From contig NZ_JAZIFX010000001.1 in the NCBI RefSeq assembly GCF_036634175.1, forward strand, positions 1,488,001 to 1,552,000: a stretch of 64,000 bases of DNA, written 5' to 3'. Positions 52,751 to 63,819 of the stretch are shown here, in pieces; position 1 is the first letter of the stretch; each line of letters starts with the position of its first letter. Below the pieces are notes generated by a model. That model made no database searches. It saw only the letters and a list, made by a program, of their open reading frames with translations, and was not told where the DNA came from. Position numbers and translations under genes: made by a program. The DNA is from Streptomyces sp. P9-A2 (GTDB taxonomy: Bacteria > Actinomycetota > Actinomycetes > Streptomycetales > Streptomycetaceae).

Positions 52751-53386
52751 TCAGGCCTCGAACGGGCGGGCAGGCCACGGCGCCCCGGCCGGACGCAGCG
52801 CGTCGAAACCGTCCCCGTCCCGCGCGGCGACGAGCGAAAGCACGCCCACCACCAGGCAGTTGTTGTGCAGCTCGCCGGCCAGCACGCCGCGGACCAGGTC
52901 CGTGACGGGCACCCGGGCCAGTTCCATGTCCGCCTCTTCGTCCTCGACCTCGAAGCGGTCGCCGTCGGCCTCGGAAAGACTCCGGGCCAGGAAGATCCGT
53001 ACGGCCTCGTCGCAGCCGCCGGGGGTGGTGTAGACGTCGGTCAGCACCCGCCAGTCCTCGGCCTTGACGTGCGCCTCCTCGTACAGCTCCCGCTGGGCGG
53101 CGTGCAACGGGTTCTCGCCGGGAACGTCCAGCAGGCCGGCCGGAATCTCCCACAGCTTGTGGCGCACGGGGTGGCGGTACTGGCGCAGGACCAGGACGCG
53201 GTCGGCGTCGTCGAGGGCGAGGACGGCCACGGAGCCGGGGTGGACCTGGTAGTCACGGTGGACCACGGTCCCCTCGGGCATGACCACGTCGTCGGTGCGC
53301 ACGGAGGTCTTGTTGCCGACGAAGGGCGTCCTGGTGGCCCGGACCTCCCACTCCTCCGGGGTGTCCTGGACGGTCGTTCCGGTCAT
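52751..53386 (-). CDS. NUDIX hydrolase, ADP-ribose pyrophosphatase type
   Basis: ATG 53386 has GGGAAGGA upstream. The 211-residue protein has PAGLLDVPGENPLHAAQRELYEEAHV as Nudix box, with one residue longer first spacer and His in place of the usual final Gly. YQVHPGSVAVLALDD and ALVLRQYRHPVRHKLWE fit ADP-ribose pyrophosphatases. It hydrolyses ADP-ribose to AMP and ribose-5-phosphate, recycling NAD breakdown products. It follows pyrG by 109 bases. Confidence 0.92.
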   Translation of the reverse strand: MTGTTVQDTPEEWEVRATRTPFVGNKTSVRTDDVVMPEGTVVHRDYQVHPGSVAVLALDDADRVLVLRQYRHPVRHKLWEIPAGLLDVPGENPLHAAQRELYEEAHVKAEDWRVLTDVYTTPGGCDEAVRIFLARSLSEADGDRFEVEDEEADMELARVPVTDLVRGVLAGELHNNCLVVGVLSLVAARDGDGFDALRPAGAPWPARPFEA

Positions 53387-53495
53387 TGAAGTCCTTCCCA
53401 GACATGCAGGCCGTACAGGTGTACTGGCGCACAGCGGCGGCCGGGGCGCTCGCCGATCGAGGGTTTCGCGCCCCGGCAACCGTACAACCGGTGTG

Positions 53496-55142
<1,647 letters not shown>

Positions 55143-55192
55143 GGCCAAGAGGGGGCTCCCGTGGTCGCGGTCTGAGAGTGCGGGGCGATCGG

Positions 55193-55220
55193 CCGTCGGA
55201 GGATTCCGACGGCGCCGTCG
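55193..55220 (-). promoter_or_regulatory. pyrG leader with competing hairpins
   Basis: CCGTCGGA at 55193-55200 pairs perfectly with TCCGACGG at 55205-55212. The latter overlaps CGACGGCGCCGTCG (55207-55220), a second palindrome. Thus 55206-55212 can pair with either side, not both. It lies 50-80 bases before the start, so it could affect initiation or elongation. Confidence 0.45.
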
Positions 55221-55670
55221 CTGCGGTTCGGGGGTGCCCTTTTTTGATTTCCCCTCCGGGGAAGGGGCCCACCGGTCCACGGGCTACCAGCGTATCAGCG
55301 CCGCGGGACGATGCCGTCCGGGCACGCTCCGCACATGCGCGGGCACCCGTCCGTGATCCGCCACACGTCCCACACCCCTTGCTCACCCGTTCGGCGGATG
55401 CGCTTTCCCCGGAGCGGCACACAGACCGTCTGCCTGCGTCGTATCCTGCTCGGACACCCGCTGGCGAGCCCGGCCGGCCGAACGACACCACCCCGCCCGT
55501 CTCACCGGAACAACACAAGCTCGTCAGTTCGTTGAGTAACAATGGGCGTTTCGCATTCACGACTGAGCGACTGCTTTGCTTCGTCGCTCAACAACGCATT
55601 TCAAGAACCCCTTGACCGCACCAGCGACAACCCCTCGCGGGGTGACGTGGCCGTTCGACTGGAGTTGCAC

Positions 55671-57473
55671 GTGGCCGGGCGCATCGAAGATTACGCACTC
55701 ATCGGAGACATGCAGACCGCTGCCCTGGTCTGCCGGGACGGCACGGTGGACTGGCTGTGCCTGCCCCGCTTCGACTCGCACGCCATCTTCGCCGGCCTGT
55801 TGGGCACCGAAGAACACGGCTTCTGGCGGATCGGCCCGGCGCATGCTCCCGATGCCCAGCCGCCGGCCGCGACCCGGCGCGGCTACCGCGGCGACTCGCT
55901 GATCCTGGAGTCCGAGTGGGACACCGGCCGCGGCACGGTCCGGGTGACCGATTTCATGCCCCCGCGCGACGGCGCTCCGCAGGTCATCCGCATCGTGGAG
56001 GGCGTCTCGGGCCGCGTGCCGATGCGCTCGGCGCTCCGGATGCGTTTCTCCTACGGCCGGGTGGTGCCGTGGGTGCACAAGCACGAGGGACGCACGGTCG
56101 CCGTCGCCGGCCCGGACTCCGTCTGGTTCGACACGCCCGCCGAGACGTACGGGCAGTCGCTGACGACGTACTCGGACTTCACGGTGGCGCCGGGCGACCG
56201 GATCACGTTCACGCTGTCGTGGCAGCCCTCGCACAAGGAGCCGCCGCCGCTGCCGGAGCCGGAGCAGTCGCTGGAGGCGACGGAGGAATTCTGGCGGGAG
56301 TGGGTGGAACACTGTACGTACCACGGCCCCTACCGTGAGGCCGTGATCCGCTCCCTGATCACGCTGAAGGCCCTCACCTACGCCCCGACCGGCGGCATCG
56401 TCGCCGCGCCCACCACCTCCCTGCCGGAGGACATCGGCGGCGTCCGCAACTGGGACTACCGCTACACCTGGCTGCGGGACGCGGCGATCACCCTGTCCTC
56501 GCTGCTGCGCACCGGCTACCGCGAGGAGGCCCGTGCCTGGCGCGAGTGGCTGCTGCGCGCGGTGGCCGGGGACCCGGAGAACCTGCAGATCATGTACGGC
56601 ATCGCCGGTGAGCGCGAGCTCGGCGAGGCGGAGCTGGACTGGCTGCCCGGCTACGAGAACTCGGCCCCGGTCCGGGTGGGCAACGGAGCGGCGCACCAGC
56701 TGCAGCTGGATGTGTACGGCGAGGTCACCGAGGCCCTGCACCTGGCCCACATGACCGGCCTGGCCCGCAACGACTACGCGTCCCTGCTCCAGCTGAAGCT
56801 GATCCAGTACCTGGAGAAGCACTGGCAGGAGCCGGACGAGGGCATCTGGGAGGTCCGCGGCCCGCGCCGCCACTTCGTGCACTCCAAGGTGATGGCGTGG
56901 GTCGCCGTCGACCGCACCATCAAGCTCATCGAGTCCGGCGACGCGGACGGTCCCCTGGAGCGCTGGCAGCAGCTGCGCGACGACATCCACCGGGACGTGT
57001 GTGAGAAGGGCTACGACAAGGAACGCAACACGTTCACGCAGTCGTACGGCTCGAAGGAGCTGGACGCCGCGCTGCTGCTGATCCCGCAGATGGGCTTCCT
57101 GCCGCCGGACGACAAGCGGGTGATCGGCACCATCGAGGCGATCCAGCGCGAGCTGTCCACCCCGGACGGCTTCATCCTGCGCTACCCGACGGAGGGCTCC
57201 GACGAGGGTGTCGACGGGCTGCCGGGCGACGAGGGCGCGTTCCTCGCCGTCTCGTTCTGGATGGCCGACGACCTGGCGATGATCGGCCGTGTGGACGAGG
57301 CCCGCAAGCTGTTCGAGAAGCTGCTGTCCCTGCGCAACGACCTCGGCCTGCTCGCCGAGGAGTGGGACTCGGTCAGGCAGCGCCAGGTCGGCAACTTCCC
57401 GCAGGCCTTCAGCCACGTCCCCCTCATCGACACGGCCCTGCGCCTGACGGCGTCGGGGGCGTACGGGGGCTGA
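55671..57473 (+). CDS. GH15 family glycoside hydrolase (trehalase-like)
   Basis: GTG 55671 is selected: CTGGAG lies upstream and VAGRIEDYALIGDMQTAALV is the usual family start. The 600-residue enzyme has an N-terminal beta-sandwich (about 1-230) and an alpha/alpha6 barrel. ATTSLPEDIGGVRNWDYRYTWLRD is the glucoamylase-type region, and the catalytic base region is AEEWDSVRQRQVGNFPQAFSHV. Actinobacterial members act on trehalose or related alpha-glucosides. There is no signal peptide, so it is cytoplasmic. It is divergent from pyrG. Confidence 0.9.
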   Translation: MAGRIEDYALIGDMQTAALVCRDGTVDWLCLPRFDSHAIFAGLLGTEEHGFWRIGPAHAPDAQPPAATRRGYRGDSLILESEWDTGRGTVRVTDFMPPRDGAPQVIRIVEGVSGRVPMRSALRMRFSYGRVVPWVHKHEGRTVAVAGPDSVWFDTPAETYGQSLTTYSDFTVAPGDRITFTLSWQPSHKEPPPLPEPEQSLEATEEFWREWVEHCTYHGPYREAVIRSLITLKALTYAPTGGIVAAPTTSLPEDIGGVRNWDYRYTWLRDAAITLSSLLRTGYREEARAWREWLLRAVAGDPENLQIMYGIAGERELGEAELDWLPGYENSAPVRVGNGAAHQLQLDVYGEVTEALHLAHMTGLARNDYASLLQLKLIQYLEKHWQEPDEGIWEVRGPRRHFVHSKVMAWVAVDRTIKLIESGDADGPLERWQQLRDDIHRDVCEKGYDKERNTFTQSYGSKELDAALLLIPQMGFLPPDDKRVIGTIEAIQRELSTPDGFILRYPTEGSDEGVDGLPGDEGAFLAVSFWMADDLAMIGRVDEARKLFEKLLSLRNDLGLLAEEWDSVRQRQVGNFPQAFSHVPLIDTALRLTASGAYGG

Positions 57474-57593
57474 GCGGTCACGCTGTGGTCCGCCGGGCGG
57501 GTCCGGTCCGTCCGGCGGAGGTGGCCGGAAGCGGTGGGAGAGCCGCGGCCGGACCGGTCCCGCGCAGAAGGCGGCGCGTTCGGTCCGGCGGTC

Positions 57594-58730
57594 TCAGCTC
57601 AGGGGCCGGGGCCGCGTCAACTCGTCGTAGACGCTGAGGACCTGGGCCACCGCTTCGTCCTCCGTCGGCCATCCGGCCGCCTGTCGGGCTCCCCTGGTCC
57701 TGAGTTCGTCCCGGCGCCCGGGGTCGCCGAGCAGCCGTACGACGGCGTCGGCGAGGGCCCGCGCGTTGCGGTACGGGACGAGTTCGGCGGCGTCGCCGAC
57801 CAGTTCGGGGATGCCGCCGGTGCCGGCCGCGACGAGCGGCACGCGCGCGTGGAGGGCCTGCTGGGCGAGGACGGAGCGCCCCTCCCACCGGCTCGGCAGT
57901 AGCGCGAGGTCGGCGGCCTCCAGCAGGTCGGTGATGTCGTCGCGCCGTCCGACGAGCCGGACCGGCAGGTCCTCGTCCGTGATCCGGCGCTGGAGTTCAC
58001 CGCGCAGCGGCCCCTCCCCCGCGACGGCGACCAGCGGCTGGGGATCGAGGCGGCGCCATCCGTGCGTGGCGTCGAGCAGGGTGTGGTGGCCGCGATGCCG
58101 TTCGAGGGCACCGACGGCGATCAGTAACGGGCGGCCGATGGCGCCGAGTTCGGCCAGGGTTTTGGGCCGCGACCCGTCCGGGTCCTCCGTCTTCGGGGCC
58201 GAGCGCAGCCCGGGGAGGACGGCGGCCGCCAGCCTCGCGTCCCGCGCTCCGGTCCGGCGTGCCCGGTCGACCAGGGCGGAGGTGGTCCCGAGCACCACGG
58301 TGGCCGCCTTGACGACCCGCCGTTCCATCAGCCGCAGGACGTGCGCGCGGGCGCCTTCGGCGTGCGCCCGGTCGTGCCAGGTGACGATCAGCGGAGTGCG
58401 CCGCCCGCCGAGGGCGAGCACGGTCCGGAAAGAGGCGTGCAGGCCGTGCGCGTGCACCAGGTCGGCGTCCGCGCACGCCGCCCGCAGCGCGGCCACCGAG
58501 CCGGGGTCGCTGCTGCGCGGCACGTGCACATGGTCGGCGCCGACGCCCGTGAAGTCGTAGGCGTGCTCCGCCTCGATGGGGGCGCACACCGTGACCCGCA
58601 CGCCCCGCGCGACGAGCCCCGCAGCCAGGGAGCGCACGTGGGCGCTGGTCGCGGCGGTGCCGCCGCCCAGCACCTGCACGGTGCGCAGCGGCGTCTGGCC
58701 GTGCGGTGAGTGGCTGCTCACGGGGGTCAC
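57594..58730 (-). CDS. Family 4 glycosyltransferase
   Basis: The 378-residue GT-B protein has TVQVLGGGTAATSAHVRSLAAGL (glycine loop near 17-39), DLVHAHGLHAS, LIAVGALERHRGHHTLL and EGRSVLAQQALHARVPLVA. The usual EX7E is changed: the second Glu is Gln. GT4 enzymes transfer sugars with retention, and the first Glu is the main donor ligand. GTG 58730 is used. The donor and acceptor are unknown. It lies between GH15 and recN, both without link. Confidence 0.88.
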   Translation of the reverse strand: MTPVSSHSPHGQTPLRTVQVLGGGTAATSAHVRSLAAGLVARGVRVTVCAPIEAEHAYDFTGVGADHVHVPRSSDPGSVAALRAACADADLVHAHGLHASFRTVLALGGRRTPLIVTWHDRAHAEGARAHVLRLMERRVVKAATVVLGTTSALVDRARRTGARDARLAAAVLPGLRSAPKTEDPDGSRPKTLAELGAIGRPLLIAVGALERHRGHHTLLDATHGWRRLDPQPLVAVAGEGPLRGELQRRITDEDLPVRLVGRRDDITDLLEAADLALLPSRWEGRSVLAQQALHARVPLVAAGTGGIPELVGDAAELVPYRNARALADAVVRLLGDPGRRDELRTRGARQAAGWPTEDEAVAQVLSVYDELTRPRPLS

Positions 58731-59004
58731 GTGGCCGAGCTCCTGGTTCGGGTCGGGTGGTCCCGAGGAACGTACAGAAGGACCGTGCGGAGAGGATGGA
58801 CCACACGGTCTCCTACGCGTGCTCGGTCAAGCATGCCAGGAAGCAAGGGAATTCCGGCAACGACCGGAGCCGCCGCCCGCAGCGGAGTGGACGGAAACGC
58901 CACCCGTACGAGTGACGAAGTACCTCCTGTCGGCCGACACCTCGGTGGACGGCCGGCCGACCTCCGGCTCCGTCAGCCGTCCACGCGGGGCTGTCAGCCG
59001 TCCC

Positions 59005-60735
59005 TCAGCCGTCCGCCCGTGCCGTCGCCAGGAGTTCCTCCGCGTGGGCGCGGGCCGTCTCGGAGTCCTCCTGGCCGGCCAGCATCCGCGACAGTTCCCG
59101 GATCCGGTCCTCCCCCTCGAGCACCTTCACCCCGGACCGGGTGACCGTGCCGTCGTTCGTCTTCGACACCAGCAACTGACGGTCAGCGAAGGCGGCCACC
59201 TGCGGCAGATGGGTGACGACCACGACCTGGGCGCTCTTCGCCAGCTTGGCGAGCCGCCTCCCGATCTCGACGGCCGCCTTGCCGCCGACACCGGCGTCGA
59301 CCTCGTCGAACAGATAGGTCGGCACCGGGTCCGTTCCGGCGAACACGACCTCCACGGCCAGCATCACGCGCGACAGTTCACCGCCGGACGCGCCCTTGGC
59401 GATGGGCCGGGGCGGTGCTCCGGGGTGCGGGGCGAGCAGCAGTTCGACCTCGTCGACGCCCGACGGCCCGTGGGCGACCGTGCGCCCGCCGACCTCCACG
59501 CCGTCCGGGTCCTCCGTCTGCCGGATGTCGAACGACACGCGCGCATGCGGCATGGCGAGGGAGGCGAGCTCCGCGGTGACGGCGGCCGCGAAGCGTTCCG
59601 CGGCCTCGGTGCGGGCCTGGGAGAGGGTGTGCGCCAGCCCGCCCAGTTCGGCACGCAGGCGGTCGCGTTCGGCGGTGAGTTCCTCGATCCGCTCGTCGTC
59701 GCCGTCCAGGTCGGTGAGGCGCTCGGCGCTCTCCTCGGCCCAGGCCAGCACGGCGGAGATGTCCTGGCCGTACTTGCGGGTGAGCCCGGTGAGCGCGGAC
59801 CGGCGTTCCTCGACCGCCGCCAGCCGCAGTGGATCGGCGTCCAGATCGTCGGCGTACCCGGCGAGGTCCCCGGCGACGTCACGCAGCAGGATGCCGACCT
59901 CGCCGATCCGGTCGGTGAGCGCGGCCAGCTCCGGATCGTGCGCCCGGACGGCCTCCAGGGCCCGCTGGGCGCCCGCGACGAGCGTTCCCGCGTCGACGCT
60001 CTCGAGGTCCTCCGGGTTTCCGGCGAGAGCGGCGTGCGCGAGGGACGCGGCGGACGCCAGGGCCTCGGCGTGCCCGAGCCGGTCGGCCTCCTCCGCCAGT
60101 TCCACGTCCTCACCGGCGCGGGGTTCCACACCGGCGATCTCGTCGAGCCCGAAGCGCAGCATGTCGGCCTCCTGGGCCCGTTCACGCGCGCGGGTGGTGA
60201 GCTCCTCGAGTTCCGTGGCGACGGCCCGCAGCCGCTTGTACGCCCCCGTGTACTCGGCGAGCGGCCCGGCGACCGCGTCGCCCGCGTACCGGTCGAGCGC
60301 CTGCCGCTGCCGGGACTGTTTGAGGAGCCCCTGCTGGTCGGTCTGCCCGTGCACCGCCACCAGGTCGTCGGCGATCTCGGCGAGGAGCCCCACGGGCACG
60401 CTCCGCCCGCCCAGGTGGGCCCGGGAACGCCCCTCGGCGGAAACGGTACGGCTGATCAGCAGCGCCCCGTCGTCGAGCTCGGCCCCGGCCTCTCCCGCGC
60501 GCGTGGCGGCCGCGGCGCCCTCGGGCACGGCGATCCGCCCCTCGACGACCGCGCTTCTGGCACCGATCCGCACCAGGGCCGCGTCCGCCCTTCCCCCCAG
60601 CAGCAGCCCGAGACTGGTGACCACCATGGTCTTGCCCGCGCCCGTCTCACCGGTGACTGCGGTGAAGCCGGGTGAAAGCTCGACCACGGCGTCGTCGATG
60701 ACTCCGAGCGACCGTATCCGCATCTCCTCCAACAC
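59005..60735 (-). CDS. recN: DNA repair protein RecN
   Basis: GTG 60735 starts VLEEMRIRSLGVIDD; ATG 60723 is close by. The 576-residue SMC-like ATPase has Walker A TGETGAGKTMVV (about 33-44), a coiled-coil middle (about 160-390) and the C-terminal signature KGASGGELSRVMLAVE with Walker B YLFDEVDAGVGG. It gathers double-strand breaks for repair. The order recN-nadK-tlyA is conserved in actinobacteria. Confidence 0.96.
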   Translation of the reverse strand: MLEEMRIRSLGVIDDAVVELSPGFTAVTGETGAGKTMVVTSLGLLLGGRADAALVRIGARSAVVEGRIAVPEGAAAATRAGEAGAELDDGALLISRTVSAEGRSRAHLGGRSVPVGLLAEIADDLVAVHGQTDQQGLLKQSRQRQALDRYAGDAVAGPLAEYTGAYKRLRAVATELEELTTRARERAQEADMLRFGLDEIAGVEPRAGEDVELAEEADRLGHAEALASAASLAHAALAGNPEDLESVDAGTLVAGAQRALEAVRAHDPELAALTDRIGEVGILLRDVAGDLAGYADDLDADPLRLAAVEERRSALTGLTRKYGQDISAVLAWAEESAERLTDLDGDDERIEELTAERDRLRAELGGLAHTLSQARTEAAERFAAAVTAELASLAMPHARVSFDIRQTEDPDGVEVGGRTVAHGPSGVDEVELLLAPHPGAPPRPIAKGASGGELSRVMLAVEVVFAGTDPVPTYLFDEVDAGVGGKAAVEIGRRLAKLAKSAQVVVVTHLPQVAAFADRQLLVSKTNDGTVTRSGVKVLEGEDRIRELSRMLAGQEDSETARAHAEELLATARADG

Positions 60736-60907
60736 GTCCCAGACCTTACGAGGTTTTCCTCGCGCCGTGCGACGCCGCCCCCCGCCCGGACGAAAACACC
60801 GCAGGTCGTCACCCGTGAGCGGGACCCCGTTCACCGGCGGGTCCCAGTGCCCCGGTACGGGCGCGGGCGGAGGCCGGGCGGAGGCCGGGCGGAGAGGAAT
60901 CCGCGTG

Positions 60908-61258
60908 CGGGGGCCTGTCCGGCGGATCATTCCGGAGACGTGGGGTCCCGGAACGCCCTCCCCCAAGCTCTTCGAGCAGGGGGGACCCCCAGCCGCGTTG
61001 TCGTCGGTTACCGACTCCCCCACGCTCGGCTGCGCTCGAGCGGGAGGAACCCCCATACGCGGGAGGTGCCCCCATCGCCCTCGCTCGACCCGGCCGGACA
61101 GACGCCGCCGGTCACCTCCGACACGATCCGCCGGACCGACCCTGGAAAGCCGCTGAAGATCTCACTCAGGCCGCCCGGTTCATGCCGATTGCCAGTAAAT
61201 GCCAATCGGTATGAACCGGCGCAGGACGGGCGTGATTTCAAGGTCTTCAGGACGCTTC
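60908..61258. repeat. Composite extragenic repeat, copy B (rearranged)
   Basis: The left part (about 60908-61000) is the reverse complement of copy A's GGGGGTCC..GGACAGGCCC module. The middle (about 61125-61160) matches the GATCCGCCGG..GAAGAT part in forward direction. The right part, 61196-61258, is the inverted 63-base block. A 15-bp hairpin, 61177-61191 with 61203-61217 (one mismatch), stands beside it. The block begins at the nadK stop codon. Confidence 0.75.
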
Positions 61259-62163
61259 TAGCGCGGTGCTCCCCGCCACCCCGCGACCGGCAGTGCGAAC
61301 TTCGCCACCAGCCGGTCCGTGAACGAGGCGTGATGCAGCCGGGCCAGCCGGACCGGGACGGCGCCGCGCCGGACCTCCACCCGCGCGCCGGCCGGTAGTT
61401 CCACGGTCCGGCGCCCGTCGCACCACAGCACGCCGGGCGGGACGTGCGGCAGCATCTCCACCGCGAGCACCGAGTCCGGCGAGGTCACCAGCGGCTTGGC
61501 GAACAGGGCGTGCGCGCTGATCGGCACCATCAGCAGCGCCTCGACCTCGGGCCACACCACGGGCCCGCCGGCGGAGAACGCGTACGCGGTCGATCCGGTC
61601 GGGGTGGCGCACACGATGCCGTCGCAGCCGAACCCGGTCACCGGACGCCCGTCGATCTCCAGCACGACCTCCAGCATCCGCTCGGCGGACACCTTCTGCA
61701 CGGCCGCCTCGTTCAGCGCCCAGTCCGTGTGCACGATGGTGCCGTTCTGGTGCACGACGACGTCGACGGTCATCCGTTCCTCGACCTCGTACGCCTTGCT
61801 CACCACCCGGTCGACGACCTTGTCGAGGTCGTCCCGCTCGGCCTCGGCGAGGAAGCCGACGCTGCCGAGATTCACGCCGAGCATCGGCACGCCCGAGGCG
61901 CGGGCGAACTCGGCGCCGCGCAGCAGGGTGCCGTCGCCGCCCAGCACGATCAGCAGTTCGCAGCCGTCGAGGCACTCGGGGGTGGCCTCACTGACGGTCT
62001 CCACCTCGTCCGGCAGCGGCAGGTCCCGTGCCTCGGTCTCCAGCACCCGCACCCCGATTCCGGAGTGCAGCAGCCCTTTGACCACGAGTTCCGCACTGCG
62101 GATGGCCGCCGGACGGCCGGTGTGGGCGAGCAGGAAAACAGTACGAACTCGGTTCGTTGTCAA
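61258..62163 (-). CDS. nadK: NAD kinase
   Basis: TTG 62163 with GGAGGGGCC upstream; it overlaps the tlyA stop (TTGA). The 301-residue protein has VLGGDGTLLRGAEF, LGVNLGSVGFLAE and CDGIVCATPTGSTAYAFSAGGPVV, the NAD-kinase motifs. It makes NADP from NAD. The repeat element touches its stop codon. Confidence 0.97.
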   Translation of the reverse strand: MTTNRVRTVFLLAHTGRPAAIRSAELVVKGLLHSGIGVRVLETEARDLPLPDEVETVSEATPECLDGCELLIVLGGDGTLLRGAEFARASGVPMLGVNLGSVGFLAEAERDDLDKVVDRVVSKAYEVEERMTVDVVVHQNGTIVHTDWALNEAAVQKVSAERMLEVVLEIDGRPVTGFGCDGIVCATPTGSTAYAFSAGGPVVWPEVEALLMVPISAHALFAKPLVTSPDSVLAVEMLPHVPPGVLWCDGRRTVELPAGARVEVRRGAVPVRLARLHHASFTDRLVAKFALPVAGWRGAPR

Positions 62164-62975
62164 CGGGGCCCCTCCGCCACTGCACGGTCGACGTCGGCCG
62201 GGTTCAGCTCCAAAGCTCCCGCCCTCAGCCACAGAAAGTATTCGACATTCCCCGAGGGTCCGGGCAGCGGACTCGCGGTCACGCCCTTCGCCCCCAGTCC
62301 CAGCGCCCAGGCCTTGGCGGCCACTCCCCGCACGGCCTCGGCGCGCAACTGCGGGCTGCGTACGACGCCGCCGCTGCCCAGCCGCTCCTTGCCCACCTCG
62401 AACTGCGGCTTGACCATCATCACCAGATCGGCGTCCGGCCGCACGCACCGTGTCAGGGCGGGCAGGACCAGCCCGAGCGGGATGAAGGACAGATCCCCCA
62501 CGACAAGATCCACAGGCTCCCCATCGATTGCTTCAAGCGTCAACTCGCGTACGTTCGTACGGTCCTTGACGGTGACGCGTTCATCGTTGCGGAGAGACCA
62601 GGCGAGTTGTCCGTATCCGACGTCCACGGCGATCACGTGCGCGGCCCCCGCGCGGAGCAGGACGTCGGTGAAACCCCCGGTCGAGGCGCCGGCGTCCAGC
62701 GCCCGCCGCCCCTGGACGACCAGCCCCTGCGGCACGAACGCCTCGAACGCGCCGGCGAGCTTGTGGCCACCGCGCGACACGTAGTCCGGGTCGCCGGCGT
62801 TCTCCGCGACGAGGATCGCGGCGGCGGTCTCCACCTGGGTGGCGGGCTTGGTCGCGACGGTCTTGCCGACGCTGACCCGCCCCGCGGCGATCAGCTGCCC
62901 GGCGTGCTCACGCGACCGGGCGAGCTTCCGGCGGACCAGCTCCGCGTCCAGACGGCGGCGTGCGACTCCTGCCAC
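62160..62975 (-). CDS. tlyA: TlyA family 16S/23S rRNA 2'-O-methyltransferase
   Basis: GTG 62975 has GGGGAGC upstream. The 271-residue protein has an N-terminal S4 domain (RRRLDAELVRRKLARSREHAGQLIAAGRVSVG) and an FtsJ-like methyltransferase: ALDAGASTGGFTDVLLRAGA, VDVGYGQLAW, VVGDLSFIPL and MMVKPQFEVGKE. Lys/Asp/Lys/Glu residues are typical of 2'-O-methyltransferases. In mycobacteria TlyA methylates both subunits and sets capreomycin sensitivity. Confidence 0.95.
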   Translation of the reverse strand: MAGVARRRLDAELVRRKLARSREHAGQLIAAGRVSVGKTVATKPATQVETAAAILVAENAGDPDYVSRGGHKLAGAFEAFVPQGLVVQGRRALDAGASTGGFTDVLLRAGAAHVIAVDVGYGQLAWSLRNDERVTVKDRTNVRELTLEAIDGEPVDLVVGDLSFIPLGLVLPALTRCVRPDADLVMMVKPQFEVGKERLGSGGVVRSPQLRAEAVRGVAAKAWALGLGAKGVTASPLPGPSGNVEYFLWLRAGALELNPADVDRAVAEGPR

Positions 62976-62982
62976 GTTCGGT

Positions 62983-63429
62983 TCAGCTCCCCTGTCGGTG
63001 GGTCGGATCGGACTCGTGGCCCGAAGCGCCTCCGTGAGCGGCGGTGATCGGGCGACGGGTGGGACCCGGAGGTCCCGGGTGGGCGTCGAGCGCGGTGAGC
63101 GCGTCGCGCAGCCCCCGGTGCACATCTTCGTACACCTCGACATGGCCGTCCGTGGCGAGGTGGTCGGCGTCGGCCAGCCGCTCCACCCGCGCGTCCACCT
63201 CGGCGTTGCCGGTGGGGGTGCGGGGCACGTTCAGGGGCGCGGGGGCGGCGGGCGCGTACTCGGGCACGGTCCGGGGTGTGGTGTCCTCGGCCGGTGGTGC
63301 GGCGTCCTCCGGTTGCGGCTCGGAGCTCCCGGGCCGCGAGGATCCGGGGTACGCGGCCGGTGGCCCGGTGCGCTCCGCCTGCGGGAGCGGCTGCTGCGCG
63401 CTCCCCGGCTGGGGTACTGCGTCGTTCAT
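62983..63429 (-). CDS. Pro-rich protein of unknown function upstream of tlyA
   Basis: ATG 63429; 148 residues. The first 75 residues are Pro/Ala/Glu-rich and disordered. The conserved part is TGNAEVDARVERLADADHLATDGHVEVYEDVHRGLRDALTALD, an amphipathic helical segment. Only 7 bases separate it from tlyA, so it is in the operon. Function unknown; a similar small gene lies before tlyA in other actinobacteria. Confidence 0.8.
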   Translation of the reverse strand: MNDAVPQPGSAQQPLPQAERTGPPAAYPGSSRPGSSEPQPEDAAPPAEDTTPRTVPEYAPAAPAPLNVPRTPTGNAEVDARVERLADADHLATDGHVEVYEDVHRGLRDALTALDAHPGPPGPTRRPITAAHGGASGHESDPTHRQGS

Positions 63430-63471
63430 GCCCCGACGCTATCGCGAACCGCTGGGGTACCGTCATCCGCG

Positions 63472-63819
63472 ATGGCCACGATCGAGGAATGCCGTGCCGC
63501 ACTCGGCAGACTGTCCGACTCCATGCAGCGTGCCGAGGGCGACGTCGGCGCGGCCGCGGCGATGGACCGCTCGGTCAGCTGCCATGTCACCGACCTGGAT
63601 GTGACCTTCGCCGGCCGGCTCACCGGCGGGCGGATCGAGGTGCGCGAGACCCTCGAGGGCCCTCCGCGTGAGCGGGCGCAGCTCAGGCTCGCCATGCGGG
63701 GGGACGACCTGCTGGCCCTGGTCGACGGCGAACTGCACTTCGCCAGGGCATGGGGGTCGGGCCGGGTGAAGCTGGAGGCAGGTCTGCGCGACCTGCTCCA
63801 CCTCAGGAAGCTTCTCTAG
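63472..63819 (+). CDS. SCP2 sterol-binding domain-like protein
   Basis: ATG 63472; 115 residues. RSVSCHVTDLDVTFAGRLTGGRIEVRETLEGPPRERAQLRLAMRGDDLLALVDGELHFARAWGSGRVKL matches the SCP2 beta-alpha fold that binds hydrophobic ligands. TACCGT before the start and no ribosome site suggest a leaderless transcript. It is divergent from the Pro-rich gene. Ligand unknown. Confidence 0.82.
   Translation: MATIEECRAALGRLSDSMQRAEGDVGAAAAMDRSVSCHVTDLDVTFAGRLTGGRIEVRETLEGPPRERAQLRLAMRGDDLLALVDGELHFARAWGSGRVKLEAGLRDLLHLRKLL

Noticed and set aside
55542..55670. Upstream extension of the GH15 gene (start at 55542)
   Set aside because: The first 43 codons are not family-like, whereas GTG 55671 has a ribosome site and the conserved VAGRIEDYALIG start.
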